Positions 17,681 to 26,594 of a DNA stretch of 64,000 nt are shown here, in pieces (the stretch's first letter is position 1; each line of letters begins with the position of its first letter). The DNA is taken from assembly GCA_002631855.1 (NCBI GenBank), contig NTLF01000017.1, positions 496,001 through 560,000 of the forward strand, read 5' to 3'. The position numbers and the translations under genes were made by a program. The notes beneath the pieces were generated by a model that worked only from the letters and a program-made list of their open reading frames with translations, was not told the origin of the DNA and searched no databases. Source of the DNA: Zunongwangia sp. ESRF-bin46 (lineage in GTDB: Bacteria; Bacteroidota; Bacteroidia; Flavobacteriales; Flavobacteriaceae).

Positions 17681-18528
17681 CTTTTTAGTTTAATCCTTAC
17701 TTCTTCTCCGGTACGCTTTTGGGCAAGTTTGCAAATGGCCTGTTCCGTTAATTGAAGTATTCTTGCATACCCTCCAGTGGTTTGAGCATCCCGCATTAAC
17801 ACCACGCATTTACCCGAAGGTGTAAGTTGCACCGTTCCTGGTTGTACGGGTGCAGTAATGATTTCTTTTGCCGAAAAAGATTCCAAACCCTCCATTACAT
17901 ATGCCATTCTATTACTTTGTGGGCCTACTTTTAAGGTAGATGCTACAATTTTTTCCTGTAATTTTTTCGGAAGCAGATTAAATTCAGGGCCTGGAAAAAA
18001 TTCTATGGTATCATCAGAAAAATGGGTCGAATCAATTGAGAACGAAGCATTCCGAAGTATTTTTTCTGAAGCATCCTTCTGAAATTTCAGAATATAACCT
18101 TTTTCCAGTTTTCCTTTTTTGGTAATATTTTGATAAAAACTCCGGCTTCCCAAAACTTCTTGGGCCTCAAAACCTCCTAAAACAGCCAAATACCCATAGC
18201 TTCCAAGCTTGGGGTGACCAAATGTCAAAACATCCTTTTCAATCACTGAAACCGCTTTATTTAGACCAATCGGCTCTCCGTTAACTTTAGGCTGAAAGCC
18301 AGCGCCAGAAATTGAAATAACTGTAGGTACCTTAAATTGAAGTGTTGGTCCCATCATTGTAAATTCCAATACAGCCGCTTTAGCATTATTATCCAGCAAT
18401 TTATTGGCCATTGCTGCAGAAACCGTATCCATGGCACCACTTATCGGCACGCCAAAACTACGGTACCCCGTTCGCCCTTTATCCTGTAAGGTTGTATAAA
18501 GTCCTGCCTTCAATATCTCAATCATCAA
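17665..18528 (-). CDS. pxpC: 5-oxoprolinase subunit PxpC
   Basis: This is a subunit of the ATP-dependent 5-oxoprolinase PxpABC, which converts 5-oxoproline (pyroglutamate) to glutamate. The 287 residues belong to the biotin-dependent carboxylase-like (KipA/AHS2) family. Diagnostic parts are TTLQDKGRTGYRSFGVPISGAMD at the N terminus (quoted in part), GAGFQPKVNG, FFPGPEF, and the C-terminal GGYARILQLTE. It is last in the operon and overlaps pxpB by 11 bp. Confidence 0.95.
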   Translation of the reverse strand: MMIEILKAGLYTTLQDKGRTGYRSFGVPISGAMDTVSAAMANKLLDNNAKAAVLEFTMMGPTLQFKVPTVISISGAGFQPKVNGEPIGLNKAVSVIEKDVLTFGHPKLGSYGYLAVLGGFEAQEVLGSRSFYQNITKKGKLEKGYILKFQKDASEKILRNASFSIDSTHFSDDTIEFFPGPEFNLLPKKLQEKIVASTLKVGPQSNRMAYVMEGLESFSAKEIITAPVQPGTVQLTPSGKCVVLMRDAQTTGGYARILQLTEQAICKLAQKRTGEEVRIKLKSYNDN

Positions 18529-19243
18529 TAACCTCCTCTTCTATTTTATAAACGCCTGCAGCTACTTCTACTTCTATTTGTAGAAATAGATCTTTAGATA
18601 CCTGCTTAAACTGTACTATATCTCCAGGTTGTATCAATGCAGGCGGGTTATTTTTAATTGAAAAAAAAGATAGTGGGCTCTTCCCTATAATATTCCATCC
18701 ACCAGGGGAATATGTTGTATAAACACCTGTTTGAGACCCCCCAATAGCAACCGATCCCGCTTCAATTTTCTCTCGTGGTGTATCTTTTCTAGGGGTATGT
18801 AATTGTTTATTCAAACCACCTAAATATGGAAAGCCAGGCAAAAACCCGAGAAAATAAACCTTATATTGTTGCTCGGTATGCATCGCAATTACTTCTTTTA
18901 CCGATAGCTCATTTTTTTTAGCTACAGTTTCAATATCCAGCGCAAATTTTGAATCATAACAAACGGGAATGTGCAATATACGCGATAGAGATGTTTCTAT
19001 TTTTGGTGCTTTTTTTAGTTTTTTTGTTAGTTGTTCAATAAAATCGTTCTGCTTTATTCCTTTTTTAAAAAACACCGCTATCGAACTATATGCAGAAACA
19101 GTTTCTATCACTTCTTCTTTAAAAGACTGTTGTATTAGTTGGTTTGCTTTTAAAACATTATCAAGTATCTTATCATCAATAGCAGGTTTCCACTCAATCA
19201 ATACGGCTTGTTCGCCAAATGGTTTTATTGTGGGTTGTTTCAT
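18518..19243 (-). CDS. pxpB: 5-oxoprolinase subunit PxpB
   Basis: A 241-residue member of the KipI/AHS1 family, partner of PxpC in 5-oxoprolinase. Visible signatures are FGEQAVLIEW near the N terminus, IPVCYD near 110, VYFLGFLPGFPYLGGL near 148, TPRKDTPREKIEAGSVAIGG, and TGVYTTYSPGGWNIIGKSPL. It overlaps both neighbours (4 bp with pxpA, 11 bp with pxpC), so all three subunits are translationally coupled. Confidence 0.96.
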   Translation of the reverse strand: MKQPTIKPFGEQAVLIEWKPAIDDKILDNVLKANQLIQQSFKEEVIETVSAYSSIAVFFKKGIKQNDFIEQLTKKLKKAPKIETSLSRILHIPVCYDSKFALDIETVAKKNELSVKEVIAMHTEQQYKVYFLGFLPGFPYLGGLNKQLHTPRKDTPREKIEAGSVAIGGSQTGVYTTYSPGGWNIIGKSPLSFFSIKNNPPALIQPGDIVQFKQVSKDLFLQIEVEVAAGVYKIEEEVIDD

Positions 19244-19986
19244 CTGTCTAATGTTAGTTCACGCTGCTTCATTTGACTATGAATATACTGAAGTATTTCT
19301 ACCGAATGTTTATTATCACTGTGAATACAATAGGTTGAAGCCCTTATTGGTTTTACAGTTCCAGTAACAGTTTCTATAGCATTTTCTGAAAACATTTTAA
19401 AAAGTTGTTTCCAAGCAGCTTCAGGATTGTTTATAAGCGCTCCTTCTTCACTTCGGGAAACTAAAGAAAGATCATCGTTATACCGTCTATCTATAAAAGC
19501 CTCAAACTCTAGAGGCAATAAATTTTCAGCTTTACGGTGTAAAACAGAGTTATATTGTACATATAATTTAGGACGTACTTTGGTGTCAATTATTGCTTCT
19601 ACCACCGCATCGGCTGTCGGTGCATCTTTGGCGGCGTAATTGTACAAAGCGCCGTGAAGTTTTATGTGGTTTACAGTTGCTTCTTCGGTTTCACTCACCG
19701 CAAAAAAATGTAATAATTGATCAAAAACAGTCGCTGTGAGCTCTTTTTTTGTCATTGTGATGATTTTCCTTCCAAAGTTATCTTTATCTGGAAAAGAAGG
19801 GTGTGCGCCAATTTTCACCTTGTTTTTCTTAGCCAATCGAATGGCAGTCCGCATTGTTTCGTCTGTCCCATAATGTCCGCCACAGGCAATGCTACATGAA
19901 GCTATCAACGGCATGATAATTTCGTCAAAACCACTACCCTCTCCTAGGTCTGCATTAATATCAATATGTTTGGCTTCACTTTTCAT
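19240..19986 (-). CDS. pxpA: 5-oxoprolinase subunit PxpA (LamB/YcsF family)
   Basis: A 248-residue LamB/YcsF protein. It begins with IDINADLGEG and continues with SIACGGHYGTDETM, KVKIGAHPSFPD and HIKLHGALYN, all conserved in the family. The C-terminal STYCIHSDNKHSVEIL fits too. It forms the 5-oxoprolinase with PxpB and PxpC and acts in the cytosol. The gene follows the NRAMP-related transporter by 13 bp in the same operon. Confidence 0.96.
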   Translation of the reverse strand: MKSEAKHIDINADLGEGSGFDEIIMPLIASCSIACGGHYGTDETMRTAIRLAKKNKVKIGAHPSFPDKDNFGRKIITMTKKELTATVFDQLLHFFAVSETEEATVNHIKLHGALYNYAAKDAPTADAVVEAIIDTKVRPKLYVQYNSVLHRKAENLLPLEFEAFIDRRYNDDLSLVSRSEEGALINNPEAAWKQLFKMFSENAIETVTGTVKPIRASTYCIHSDNKHSVEILQYIHSQMKQRELTLDR

Positions 19987-19999
19987 TTTTTAATCTCTT

Positions 20000-21223
20000 T
20001 TAAACATCAAAAAACACTTTTGAAAGGCTTCTAAGGCCTAAAATAAGTGCAATGAGTACGATGATGATTCCTATGATGTTTTGAACTTTATTGTTTTTAT
20101 ACGCCCCTAAAACCGATTCTTTATTAACCACCCATACTAAAAAACCAGCAATTACGGGCAGCAAAATTCCATTAGCTACTTGTGCAAATTGAATAACTTC
20201 AATGGGTTTAAATCCTACGGAAGAAAATATAACGCCCGTTAACAATACAAGTATCCACACTGCTCTAAATTTATTAGATTTTAAACTCAAATCCCAATCA
20301 AAACAACCTCTGGCTACATACGCAGCTGCTAATGGTGCTGTGATTGCTGATGAAATTCCAGCGGCAAACAACCCAATACTTAAAAAATATTTTGCAAAGC
20401 TACCAAAGAGTGGTTCTATACTTTTTGCCAAATCGGCTGCATTACTAATTTCTGAACTTTTAATCGATGCCGCACAAACAATGATTGCAATAGACACTAA
20501 CCCACCTAAAATAATTGATAAATATAGATCTGTTTTGGCTGCTTTTAAATCTTTTTTTCCGTTCCATTTCTCTTTTACCAATGAAGCATGTAAAAACAGA
20601 TTATAAGGTACTACTGTCGTTCCTACTAAAGCAATAATAGCCAGTATGCCTTCTTCAGGAATTGAGGGCACAAACATACCCTTTAAAACTTCAAGCCAAT
20701 TGGGGTTGGTTACAATAGCGGTAACTAAAAATGAAACACTCATTAAAATTACTAATGCCACAAGGCTTCGTTCAATTACTTTGTAGTTTCCAATATAGAG
20801 CAAGGCAAATGCTATTCCTCCTATTATCATACTTAAGTAATTGAGCTGTAGGTCGCCTATTAAAATAGTAGATTTCGTAAAAATGGTTTCTAGACCTAAC
20901 ATTCCTCCGCTAATATTTCCGGCTTCATAGGCAGCATTTCCTATTAATATTGCTGAAAGGATAAGTAGTATGGCTATGATTCGTATTGTTTTAGAAGGTA
21001 TTTCGCTTCTTACTGCTTCCGCTAAACCTTTTCCGTACACCAGCCCTAACCGAATGGCCATTTCTTGCAACACAATAGTCGCAATGATTGATAAAACCAT
21101 CGCCCATAACAATGTAAAACCAAATTCAACTCCGGTTAAAACACAGACGGTAACCGTGCCCGGTCCTATAAATGCCGCTGCAATTAAGGCACCCGGACCA
21201 ATATTTTTAAATATATTTTTCAC
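20000..21223 (-). CDS. NRAMP-related transporter lacking the DPGN metal motif
   Basis: A 407-residue polytopic protein of the NRAMP fold with about 11 hydrophobic segments. In true Mn/Fe NRAMPs, helix 1 carries DPGN and helix 6 carries MPHN. Here the matching positions read GPGT (20-23) and VPYN (205-208), so the metal-binding Asp, Asn and Met are absent. It sits directly before pxpA, and B. subtilis has the NRAMP-like ycsG in its own pxp/kip operon. A role in uptake linked to 5-oxoproline, rather than in metal import, is therefore plausible but unproven. Confidence 0.85.
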   Translation of the reverse strand: MKNIFKNIGPGALIAAAFIGPGTVTVCVLTGVEFGFTLLWAMVLSIIATIVLQEMAIRLGLVYGKGLAEAVRSEIPSKTIRIIAILLILSAILIGNAAYEAGNISGGMLGLETIFTKSTILIGDLQLNYLSMIIGGIAFALLYIGNYKVIERSLVALVILMSVSFLVTAIVTNPNWLEVLKGMFVPSIPEEGILAIIALVGTTVVPYNLFLHASLVKEKWNGKKDLKAAKTDLYLSIILGGLVSIAIIVCAASIKSSEISNAADLAKSIEPLFGSFAKYFLSIGLFAAGISSAITAPLAAAYVARGCFDWDLSLKSNKFRAVWILVLLTGVIFSSVGFKPIEVIQFAQVANGILLPVIAGFLVWVVNKESVLGAYKNNKVQNIIGIIIVLIALILGLRSLSKVFFDV

Positions 21224-21225
21224 CT

Positions 21226-22350
21226 TTATTTTTGTTCAAGTGCGTAAATAGCAAAACTCGCCAACCAATGACCGCCTTCGTAGGTGTCACCTACCAAATT
21301 GAGATATGAATATGAAATATGTTGATTTGCCACATTTTTTAGATGGTCATATTCTGGATATTGATTTGCCAAACCATACAACACCCAAGCTCGGCTAAAA
21401 TTAAGCCCATCCAGATGAACCAACTTCCCATCACTCCTATCGCCTACTTTACCAGGTTCAAGTTGGTAGTTTTTATTTTCTAAAGCTGGTAAAAAAGAAT
21501 CTAGCCAATCTGTAAATTCTTTTTTGGGAAGTACGCGTCGCATAATATCCACCTCTTCTAAACAAGGTGATAAAAAATCGTATCCGCTAGGTTCCCAAGT
21601 AATCGGGCAGTTTTCATCTTTTAAGTAAAATTCTTTGGCTCGTCGCTCAATTAAGTTTTTTAATTCTGTATCGTTAGTCGTGTTTGCATAGTCCCATGCA
21701 AAGGTTAAACCAAATGCTGTGTTGGTGTGTTCTCCCACCCGTATGGGATATACTAATTTGGGTAAAAACTCTTCATATTTTGAAACAATATCATCTGCTA
21801 ATGGCTGTAAATTTTCGGCCAATTGTTTTCCCATTGGGTCTTCCCAAGTGTATAATGCTTCGGAAAGCTTTAGTAACCACGCCCAGCCGTAAGTGCGTTC
21901 GTAGCTTTTATTGATGTCTTTTTGAAAATATTCTAATTCTTTTGAAACATTTTTAAGTGTGATGTTTTTCTGAAGTATTTCTTTAACCTTATCTGCCTTT
22001 TCCATATCTGGAAACTGTTTTACCAATGTCACCATTGACCAATAGCCATGAACGGCACTATGCCAGTCAAAACACCCATAAAATATTGGGTGCAACGCTT
22101 CTGGTGATTCTAAATCTTCATCACTACCTATCGTTTGCCCTAATTTATTAGGATATTCGGTCTCTACACAATGCAAAGGAAGTTCTATTAATTTATTGGC
22201 TTCTTCTATCGAAAATACGGGTGCTTGATATTGCTTAACTGCCATTTCAGTTTGTGTTTTTTCTTTAGTTTCAATTTTCTTCTCTTCTTTAGAAGAATTA
22301 CAGCTTACAAGTATAGAAAGCAAAAAGAGCAAGGAAAGGACATTTTTCAT
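21226..22350 (-). CDS. DUF2891 family lipoprotein
   Basis: A 374-residue protein starting with a lipoprotein signal (MKNVLSLLFLLSILVSCNS, with Cys as the lipidation site) and a Glu/Lys linker. The rest matches DUF2891, an all-helical alpha/alpha-barrel-like domain. Features are LHCVETEYPNKLGQ, HPIFYGCFDWHSAVHGYW and TNTAFGLTFAWDYA, and the end is YEGGHWLASFAIYAL. The function is unknown; His/Trp-rich motifs suggest an active site. A start 7 codons earlier exists but would lengthen the signal. The transporter gene starts 2 bp after its stop, so it heads the pxp operon. Confidence 0.85.
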   Translation of the reverse strand: MKNVLSLLFLLSILVSCNSSKEEKKIETKEKTQTEMAVKQYQAPVFSIEEANKLIELPLHCVETEYPNKLGQTIGSDEDLESPEALHPIFYGCFDWHSAVHGYWSMVTLVKQFPDMEKADKVKEILQKNITLKNVSKELEYFQKDINKSYERTYGWAWLLKLSEALYTWEDPMGKQLAENLQPLADDIVSKYEEFLPKLVYPIRVGEHTNTAFGLTFAWDYANTTNDTELKNLIERRAKEFYLKDENCPITWEPSGYDFLSPCLEEVDIMRRVLPKKEFTDWLDSFLPALENKNYQLEPGKVGDRSDGKLVHLDGLNFSRAWVLYGLANQYPEYDHLKNVANQHISYSYLNLVGDTYEGGHWLASFAIYALEQK

Positions 22351-22427
22351 AGTAGGATATTTCAGAAACAATTTCTATTAAAATCTTAAAGATATTAAAT
22401 ATAGTTTCCATTTAAGTTTCAGAAACA

Positions 22428-22458
22428 AAAAAAGGGATACCGATTGGCATCCCTTTTA
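22428..22458 (-). terminator. Intrinsic terminator after the M16 peptidase gene
   Basis: On the minus strand a 12-bp stem (AAAAGGGATGCC with GGTATCCCTTTT, one G-T pair) and a 4-nt loop are followed by a T-run. It lies 20 bp past the M16 stop codon and insulates that gene from the pxp operon. Confidence 0.8.
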
Positions 22459-22477
22459 TATTTAAGTGAATTCTGAA

Positions 22478-25348
22478 TTACATTTTAACGTCTTCCAGTT
22501 TTACTTCTTCACCTTCTTTGTTGATCAATTTTACTTCATCAAAATCCATATCTTTAAATTGAGCGAACTGTGTTTCAGCATCACCAACAACCAAATAAGC
22601 CATTTTAGACTCATCTAGGTATTTGTTTGCCAATTCTTTATGTTGCTCAAGTGTCATGTTTTTAACAATCGACTCTTCTTTTTCAATATAGTTTGCAGGA
22701 AGATCGTAACTGCTCATTTCTTGAAGCATTCCCAATAAAGAGAACTGCGTTTCAAAACGACGTGCGTTCGATTTTATCATTGCATTTTTAGTGAAATCTA
22801 AGTCTTCTTTGCTGACTCCTTCTTTGTACTTAGCAATTTGATCTTTGAATATCTGTACAGACTCTCCCGTTGTATTAGTTCGAACACTTGATGAAGCTGT
22901 AAATTTTCCTGGTATTTTGCTTCCGCTAAAACCTGTACGTGCTCCATAGGTGTATCCTTTTTCTTCACGAAGAATAAGGTTTACATTTCCGCTGAAAGAA
23001 CCACCTAACTTATAGTTCATCACCTCAGCAGGATAGAAATCTTCATCGGTACGTGGCAAAGCGATATAACCAATATTGATAACCGATTGCTTAGCTTTTG
23101 GTATATCTACAAAATACAAGGAAGCTTTATCACGCTCCTCTGGCATTGGATATTCTGGAATGGTGACTTCCTTGGCTGCCCAACGTTCTTCTAAGCTATT
23201 TAATTGCTTTAAAGTTTCGTCTTTATCTATTTTACCTACTACGTGGAAACTACTAATTGATGGCGAGAAATTATTGGTATAGAACGATTTTAAATCTGCC
23301 ATTTGTATTGCTTCTACAGATTCTTCTGTTCCGCTAGTTGGAAGACTGAAAATATGATCTTCGCCATACAATAATTTATCATAAACGTTACTAGCTACTC
23401 TATTTGGATTAGCTGCACTACGCTTTATTTGATTAATTGTTTTGGTTTTAATACGACCTAATTCTTCTTCATCCCAACGTGGTTCCAATAAAATTTCTTC
23501 AACTAAATCCATTGTTTTATCAAAGTTACGCGTTAAGGTGTTTCCGCGTATTACAATAGATTCATTTGTTGTGTACATATTAATAGAAGCCCCCAACAGA
23601 TCGATTGCTTCTTCAAGCTCTTCTGGGGTTTTGTTTTGCGTTCCTTCCATTAAAATATCTGTCATAAGGTTTGCAACACCATTTTTGTCTTTATCATCCA
23701 TTAAATGTCCACCTTCAATCACTAAACTGAAGTTAACCGTTGGGATTTCATTTTGCTCAATCCCGTAAACTTCTAATCCGTTTTCCAGTTCAGCTGTCCA
23801 TGTTTCAGGAATACTCAACTCTGGTGCTGGACCTTGTTCCGGTTGAACAGAACGATCAAAGTTTGAAGGTGTTTTAGCAATTTCTTCGTTTGAATCTTCA
23901 ACCTTCTTCTCTACATTCTCCTTAATTTCTTCTTCTACAACTGGTGCTTTTTCTGAATTTTCAGCGATCAAGTCCATTTGTCCTTTTGGTACGAAGCTCG
24001 TTAGCACAAAAGGCTTATCCTTTATGTACTCGTTATATACACGCATCACATCTTCTTTAGTAACTTTTTTGATGTTTTCGATATCATCTTCGATAAAACC
24101 AGGGTTACCAGTAAAGGTATTGTAACGTGCTAATTGGAACGATTTTCCTAAAACACTGCTAATACCATTATAAAAATCGGTTTCCAATCCAGCTTTAATG
24201 CGTTCAATATCGCGATCTGTTACTCCTTCTGTTTCAAAAAGGGTCATTGCTTCGTTAATTCCAGCTTCTACATCATCCAAATCCACACCGTTGTTAGCTG
24301 TAATAATTATATGAAATTCACCTGCTAACTCTTGTGAATTATTGTAGGCTGAAGTTCTTGAAGTAAGATCTTTTTCTTTTACCAGCACTTTATATAAAGG
24401 TGCTTTTTTTCCATCTGATAATATTTCAGCTAAAAAATCCAACGCGTAAGCATCTTCAGTGTAATGCTGTACTGTTGGCCACACCATATTTAATTGTGGC
24501 GCATTAGCAAAGTTATCTTCATGGTACAAGCGTTTTGTTTCAGCAATGGTAACCGGCTTTGGTTCCATTTTTTCAACTTCTTGGCGTTTTTTTATTTCAC
24601 CAAAATATTTTTCAATCATTTCTTTAGCTTCGGCTGTTTCAAAATCACCTGCTAAAACCAATGTCGCATTGTTAGGGCCATAAAAACGGTCATAAAATTC
24701 ACGAACATCTTCTACGGTAGCATTTTGAAGATCTTTCAATTCTCCAATAACTTGCCAATTGTATGGGTGCCCTTCTGGATAAATGTTTTTATCGATTACC
24801 CAACCTGTATGCCCGTAAGGGTTGTTATCTACACGTTGTCTTTTTTCGTTTTGAACCACTTCTTGTTGGTTGTAAAAAGCAGACTCGGTTACTGTGTTAA
24901 TTAAATAACCCATACGGTCACTCTCTAACCACATTACCATTTCCATAGCATTTTTAGGCACTACTTCGTAATAAATAGTTCCATCTTTCCAAGTACCACC
25001 ATTTAAGGTTCCACCGGCATCTTGTATTTTTTTGAAAAACTGATCTTGTGGAACATTTTCAGATTCTTGAAATAACATATGCTCAAATAAGTGAGCAAAA
25101 CCAGTACGTCCGGTCTTTTCACGGTTAGAGCCTACACCATATTGAATGGCAACCGAAACAATAGGGTCGCTTTTATCTTGGTGTAATACGACATCTAAAC
25201 CGTTTTCTAGTTCGTACTTTTCAAAATCAACAGAAAGAGAAGCACTTTCTTCTTTGGTTTCTGTTTCTTCATTTTTACAGGAAGTAAAAACAAAAGTTAG
25301 TAGCAAAAAAGCTACTAATGAGGTTTTAAGAGAATTTTTTAAAAACAT
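22478..25348 (-). CDS. Two-domain M16 zinc metallopeptidase, lipoprotein
   Basis: A 956-residue pitrilysin-type (M16) peptidase with two M16 repeats. The signal ends at a lipobox (LLTFVFTSCKN), placing it on the outer side of a membrane. The first half has the zinc motif HLFEH (His86, Glu89, His90) and the distal glutamate in FYNQQEVVQNEKRQ. The second half begins around ELENGLEVYG and lacks HxxEH, so it is the non-catalytic partner. An acidic linker (EEIKENVEKKVEDSNEE) joins them. The upstream in-frame extension lacks a signal peptide, so the start at 25348 is chosen. It probably degrades peptides in the periplasm. Confidence 0.93.
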   Translation of the reverse strand: MFLKNSLKTSLVAFLLLTFVFTSCKNEETETKEESASLSVDFEKYELENGLDVVLHQDKSDPIVSVAIQYGVGSNREKTGRTGFAHLFEHMLFQESENVPQDQFFKKIQDAGGTLNGGTWKDGTIYYEVVPKNAMEMVMWLESDRMGYLINTVTESAFYNQQEVVQNEKRQRVDNNPYGHTGWVIDKNIYPEGHPYNWQVIGELKDLQNATVEDVREFYDRFYGPNNATLVLAGDFETAEAKEMIEKYFGEIKKRQEVEKMEPKPVTIAETKRLYHEDNFANAPQLNMVWPTVQHYTEDAYALDFLAEILSDGKKAPLYKVLVKEKDLTSRTSAYNNSQELAGEFHIIITANNGVDLDDVEAGINEAMTLFETEGVTDRDIERIKAGLETDFYNGISSVLGKSFQLARYNTFTGNPGFIEDDIENIKKVTKEDVMRVYNEYIKDKPFVLTSFVPKGQMDLIAENSEKAPVVEEEIKENVEKKVEDSNEEIAKTPSNFDRSVQPEQGPAPELSIPETWTAELENGLEVYGIEQNEIPTVNFSLVIEGGHLMDDKDKNGVANLMTDILMEGTQNKTPEELEEAIDLLGASINMYTTNESIVIRGNTLTRNFDKTMDLVEEILLEPRWDEEELGRIKTKTINQIKRSAANPNRVASNVYDKLLYGEDHIFSLPTSGTEESVEAIQMADLKSFYTNNFSPSISSFHVVGKIDKDETLKQLNSLEERWAAKEVTIPEYPMPEERDKASLYFVDIPKAKQSVINIGYIALPRTDEDFYPAEVMNYKLGGSFSGNVNLILREEKGYTYGARTGFSGSKIPGKFTASSSVRTNTTGESVQIFKDQIAKYKEGVSKEDLDFTKNAMIKSNARRFETQFSLLGMLQEMSSYDLPANYIEKEESIVKNMTLEQHKELANKYLDESKMAYLVVGDAETQFAQFKDMDFDEVKLINKEGEEVKLEDVKM

Positions 25349-25506
25349 ATTTTTTTGGTTTAATGAAGCGTTAAAGATACAATTGCAGTTTGGTCGAAAT
25401 CTTAATAAATTGTTAAAATAGACTACCACAGCCCTATTTATCTAAATACTAGAATCAATATTTAAAAAAAATAAAAATCACTTAATTATGAAAACTTAAT
25501 AATTAA

Positions 25507-26458
25507 TCAACCAAACCATCCATCTCGATCCAAGCTTCGATATTGAATAGCTTCGGAAATATGGTTTCCTGTTATGCTTTCTGAGTTATCTAAATCTGCA
25601 ATCGTTCTAGAAACTTTTAAAATACGGTCATAAGCTCGAGCAGAAAGGTTTAAACGTTCCATCGCAGTTTTTAGCAGTTGTAATGAAGCTTCATCCAACC
25701 TACAAAACTCTCGTATTTGTTTTACTCCCATTTGAGCGTTGTAGTGTATGTTTTCAAACGTTTCAAACCGTTTAGATTGTAATTTCCTTGCTTGTGTAAC
25801 TCGTTCACGTATGATGATGCTCGATTCCCCTTTTCGGTCTTCGCTCAATTTGTCAAATGGAACTGGGGTTACTTCAATATGGATATCAATTCGATCCAAC
25901 AAAGGACCGGAAATCTTGCTTAAATATCGTTGCATTTCAGCTGGCGAAGATGTTACCGGTGCATCGGGATCGTTAAAATACCCACCAGGACTTGGATTCA
26001 TGCTTGCCACCAACATAAAACTGGATGGATAGGTTACTGTAAATCGTGCACGTGAGATAGTTACATCTCGATCTTCCAGAGGTTGCCGCATTACTTCTAG
26101 TACGCTTCTTTTAAATTCAGGTAATTCATCTAAAAACAATACCCCATTATGTGCTAATGAAATTTCACCCGGTTGTGGGTATTGACCGCCTCCTACCAAC
26201 GCGACATCGCTAATTGTGTGATGTGGGCTCCTAAAAGGCCGGGAAGTCATTATCCCACCTTTTTCTTTTGTTCGTCCCGCAACACTATGAATTTTTGTTG
26301 TTTCTAGAGCTTCGTTTATCGTCAATGGTGGTAAAATACTAGGCAGGCGTTTAGCAAGCATCGTTTTTCCAGAACCGGGCGGACCTATTAATATAATATT
26401 ATGACCTCCAGCTGCTGCAATTTCCATACAACGTTTAATACTTTCTTGTCCTTTTACA
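25507..26458 (-). pseudogene. comM: comM (yifB) 3' part, AAA+ domain, split by the element
   Basis: This is the C-terminal 313 codons of a ComM/YifB Mg-chelatase-type AAA+ helicase, which drives branch migration in natural transformation. It holds the Walker A motif GPPGSGKT, Walker [10 protein letters not shown], the [11 protein letters not shown] loop and sensor residues. The frame is intact to the junction but has lost its own start and N-terminal Lon-like domain, which lie 10.6 kb away at 37089-37689. A TTG supplied by the element (26466) could start a truncated product of 319 residues. Excision would rejoin the parts in frame at VKG/QES. Confidence 0.93.
26448..26458. repeat. attL core, 11-bp direct repeat
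   Basis: GTCCTTTTACA is identical to 37089-37099. It falls inside comM codons for VKG(Q/L). One copy is the original target and the other was made by integration. The flanking bases differ, so the exchange region is at most these 11 bp. Confidence 0.85.
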
Positions 26459-26546
26459 ACTGCCAAAAATAAAAACTACAACTTTAATTAACTGTATATC
26501 AATATATTAATAATATAGTTTTATATTGATTATCGTTTATTGGATA

Positions 26547-26569
26547 ATTTGTTGTACAATTGTTGTACG
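26547..26569. repeat. Left 23-bp arm repeat with tandem TTGTTGTAC
   Basis: A 23-bp sequence identical to 37007-37029 in the same orientation. Each copy contains two TTGTTGTAC units at 11-bp spacing around the palindrome TTGTACAA. It starts 88 bp inside the left core, just upstream of the integrase start, as expected for integrase arm-type binding sites. Confidence 0.8.
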
Positions 26570-26594
26570 ATATTGTCATTTTAAAAATTTAGTT

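Noticed and set aside
26526-26594. Longer start of the integrase
   Set aside because: The extra 23 codons are encoded by the arm repeat and look non-protein-like; the family normally starts at the MSVKIIYRP position.
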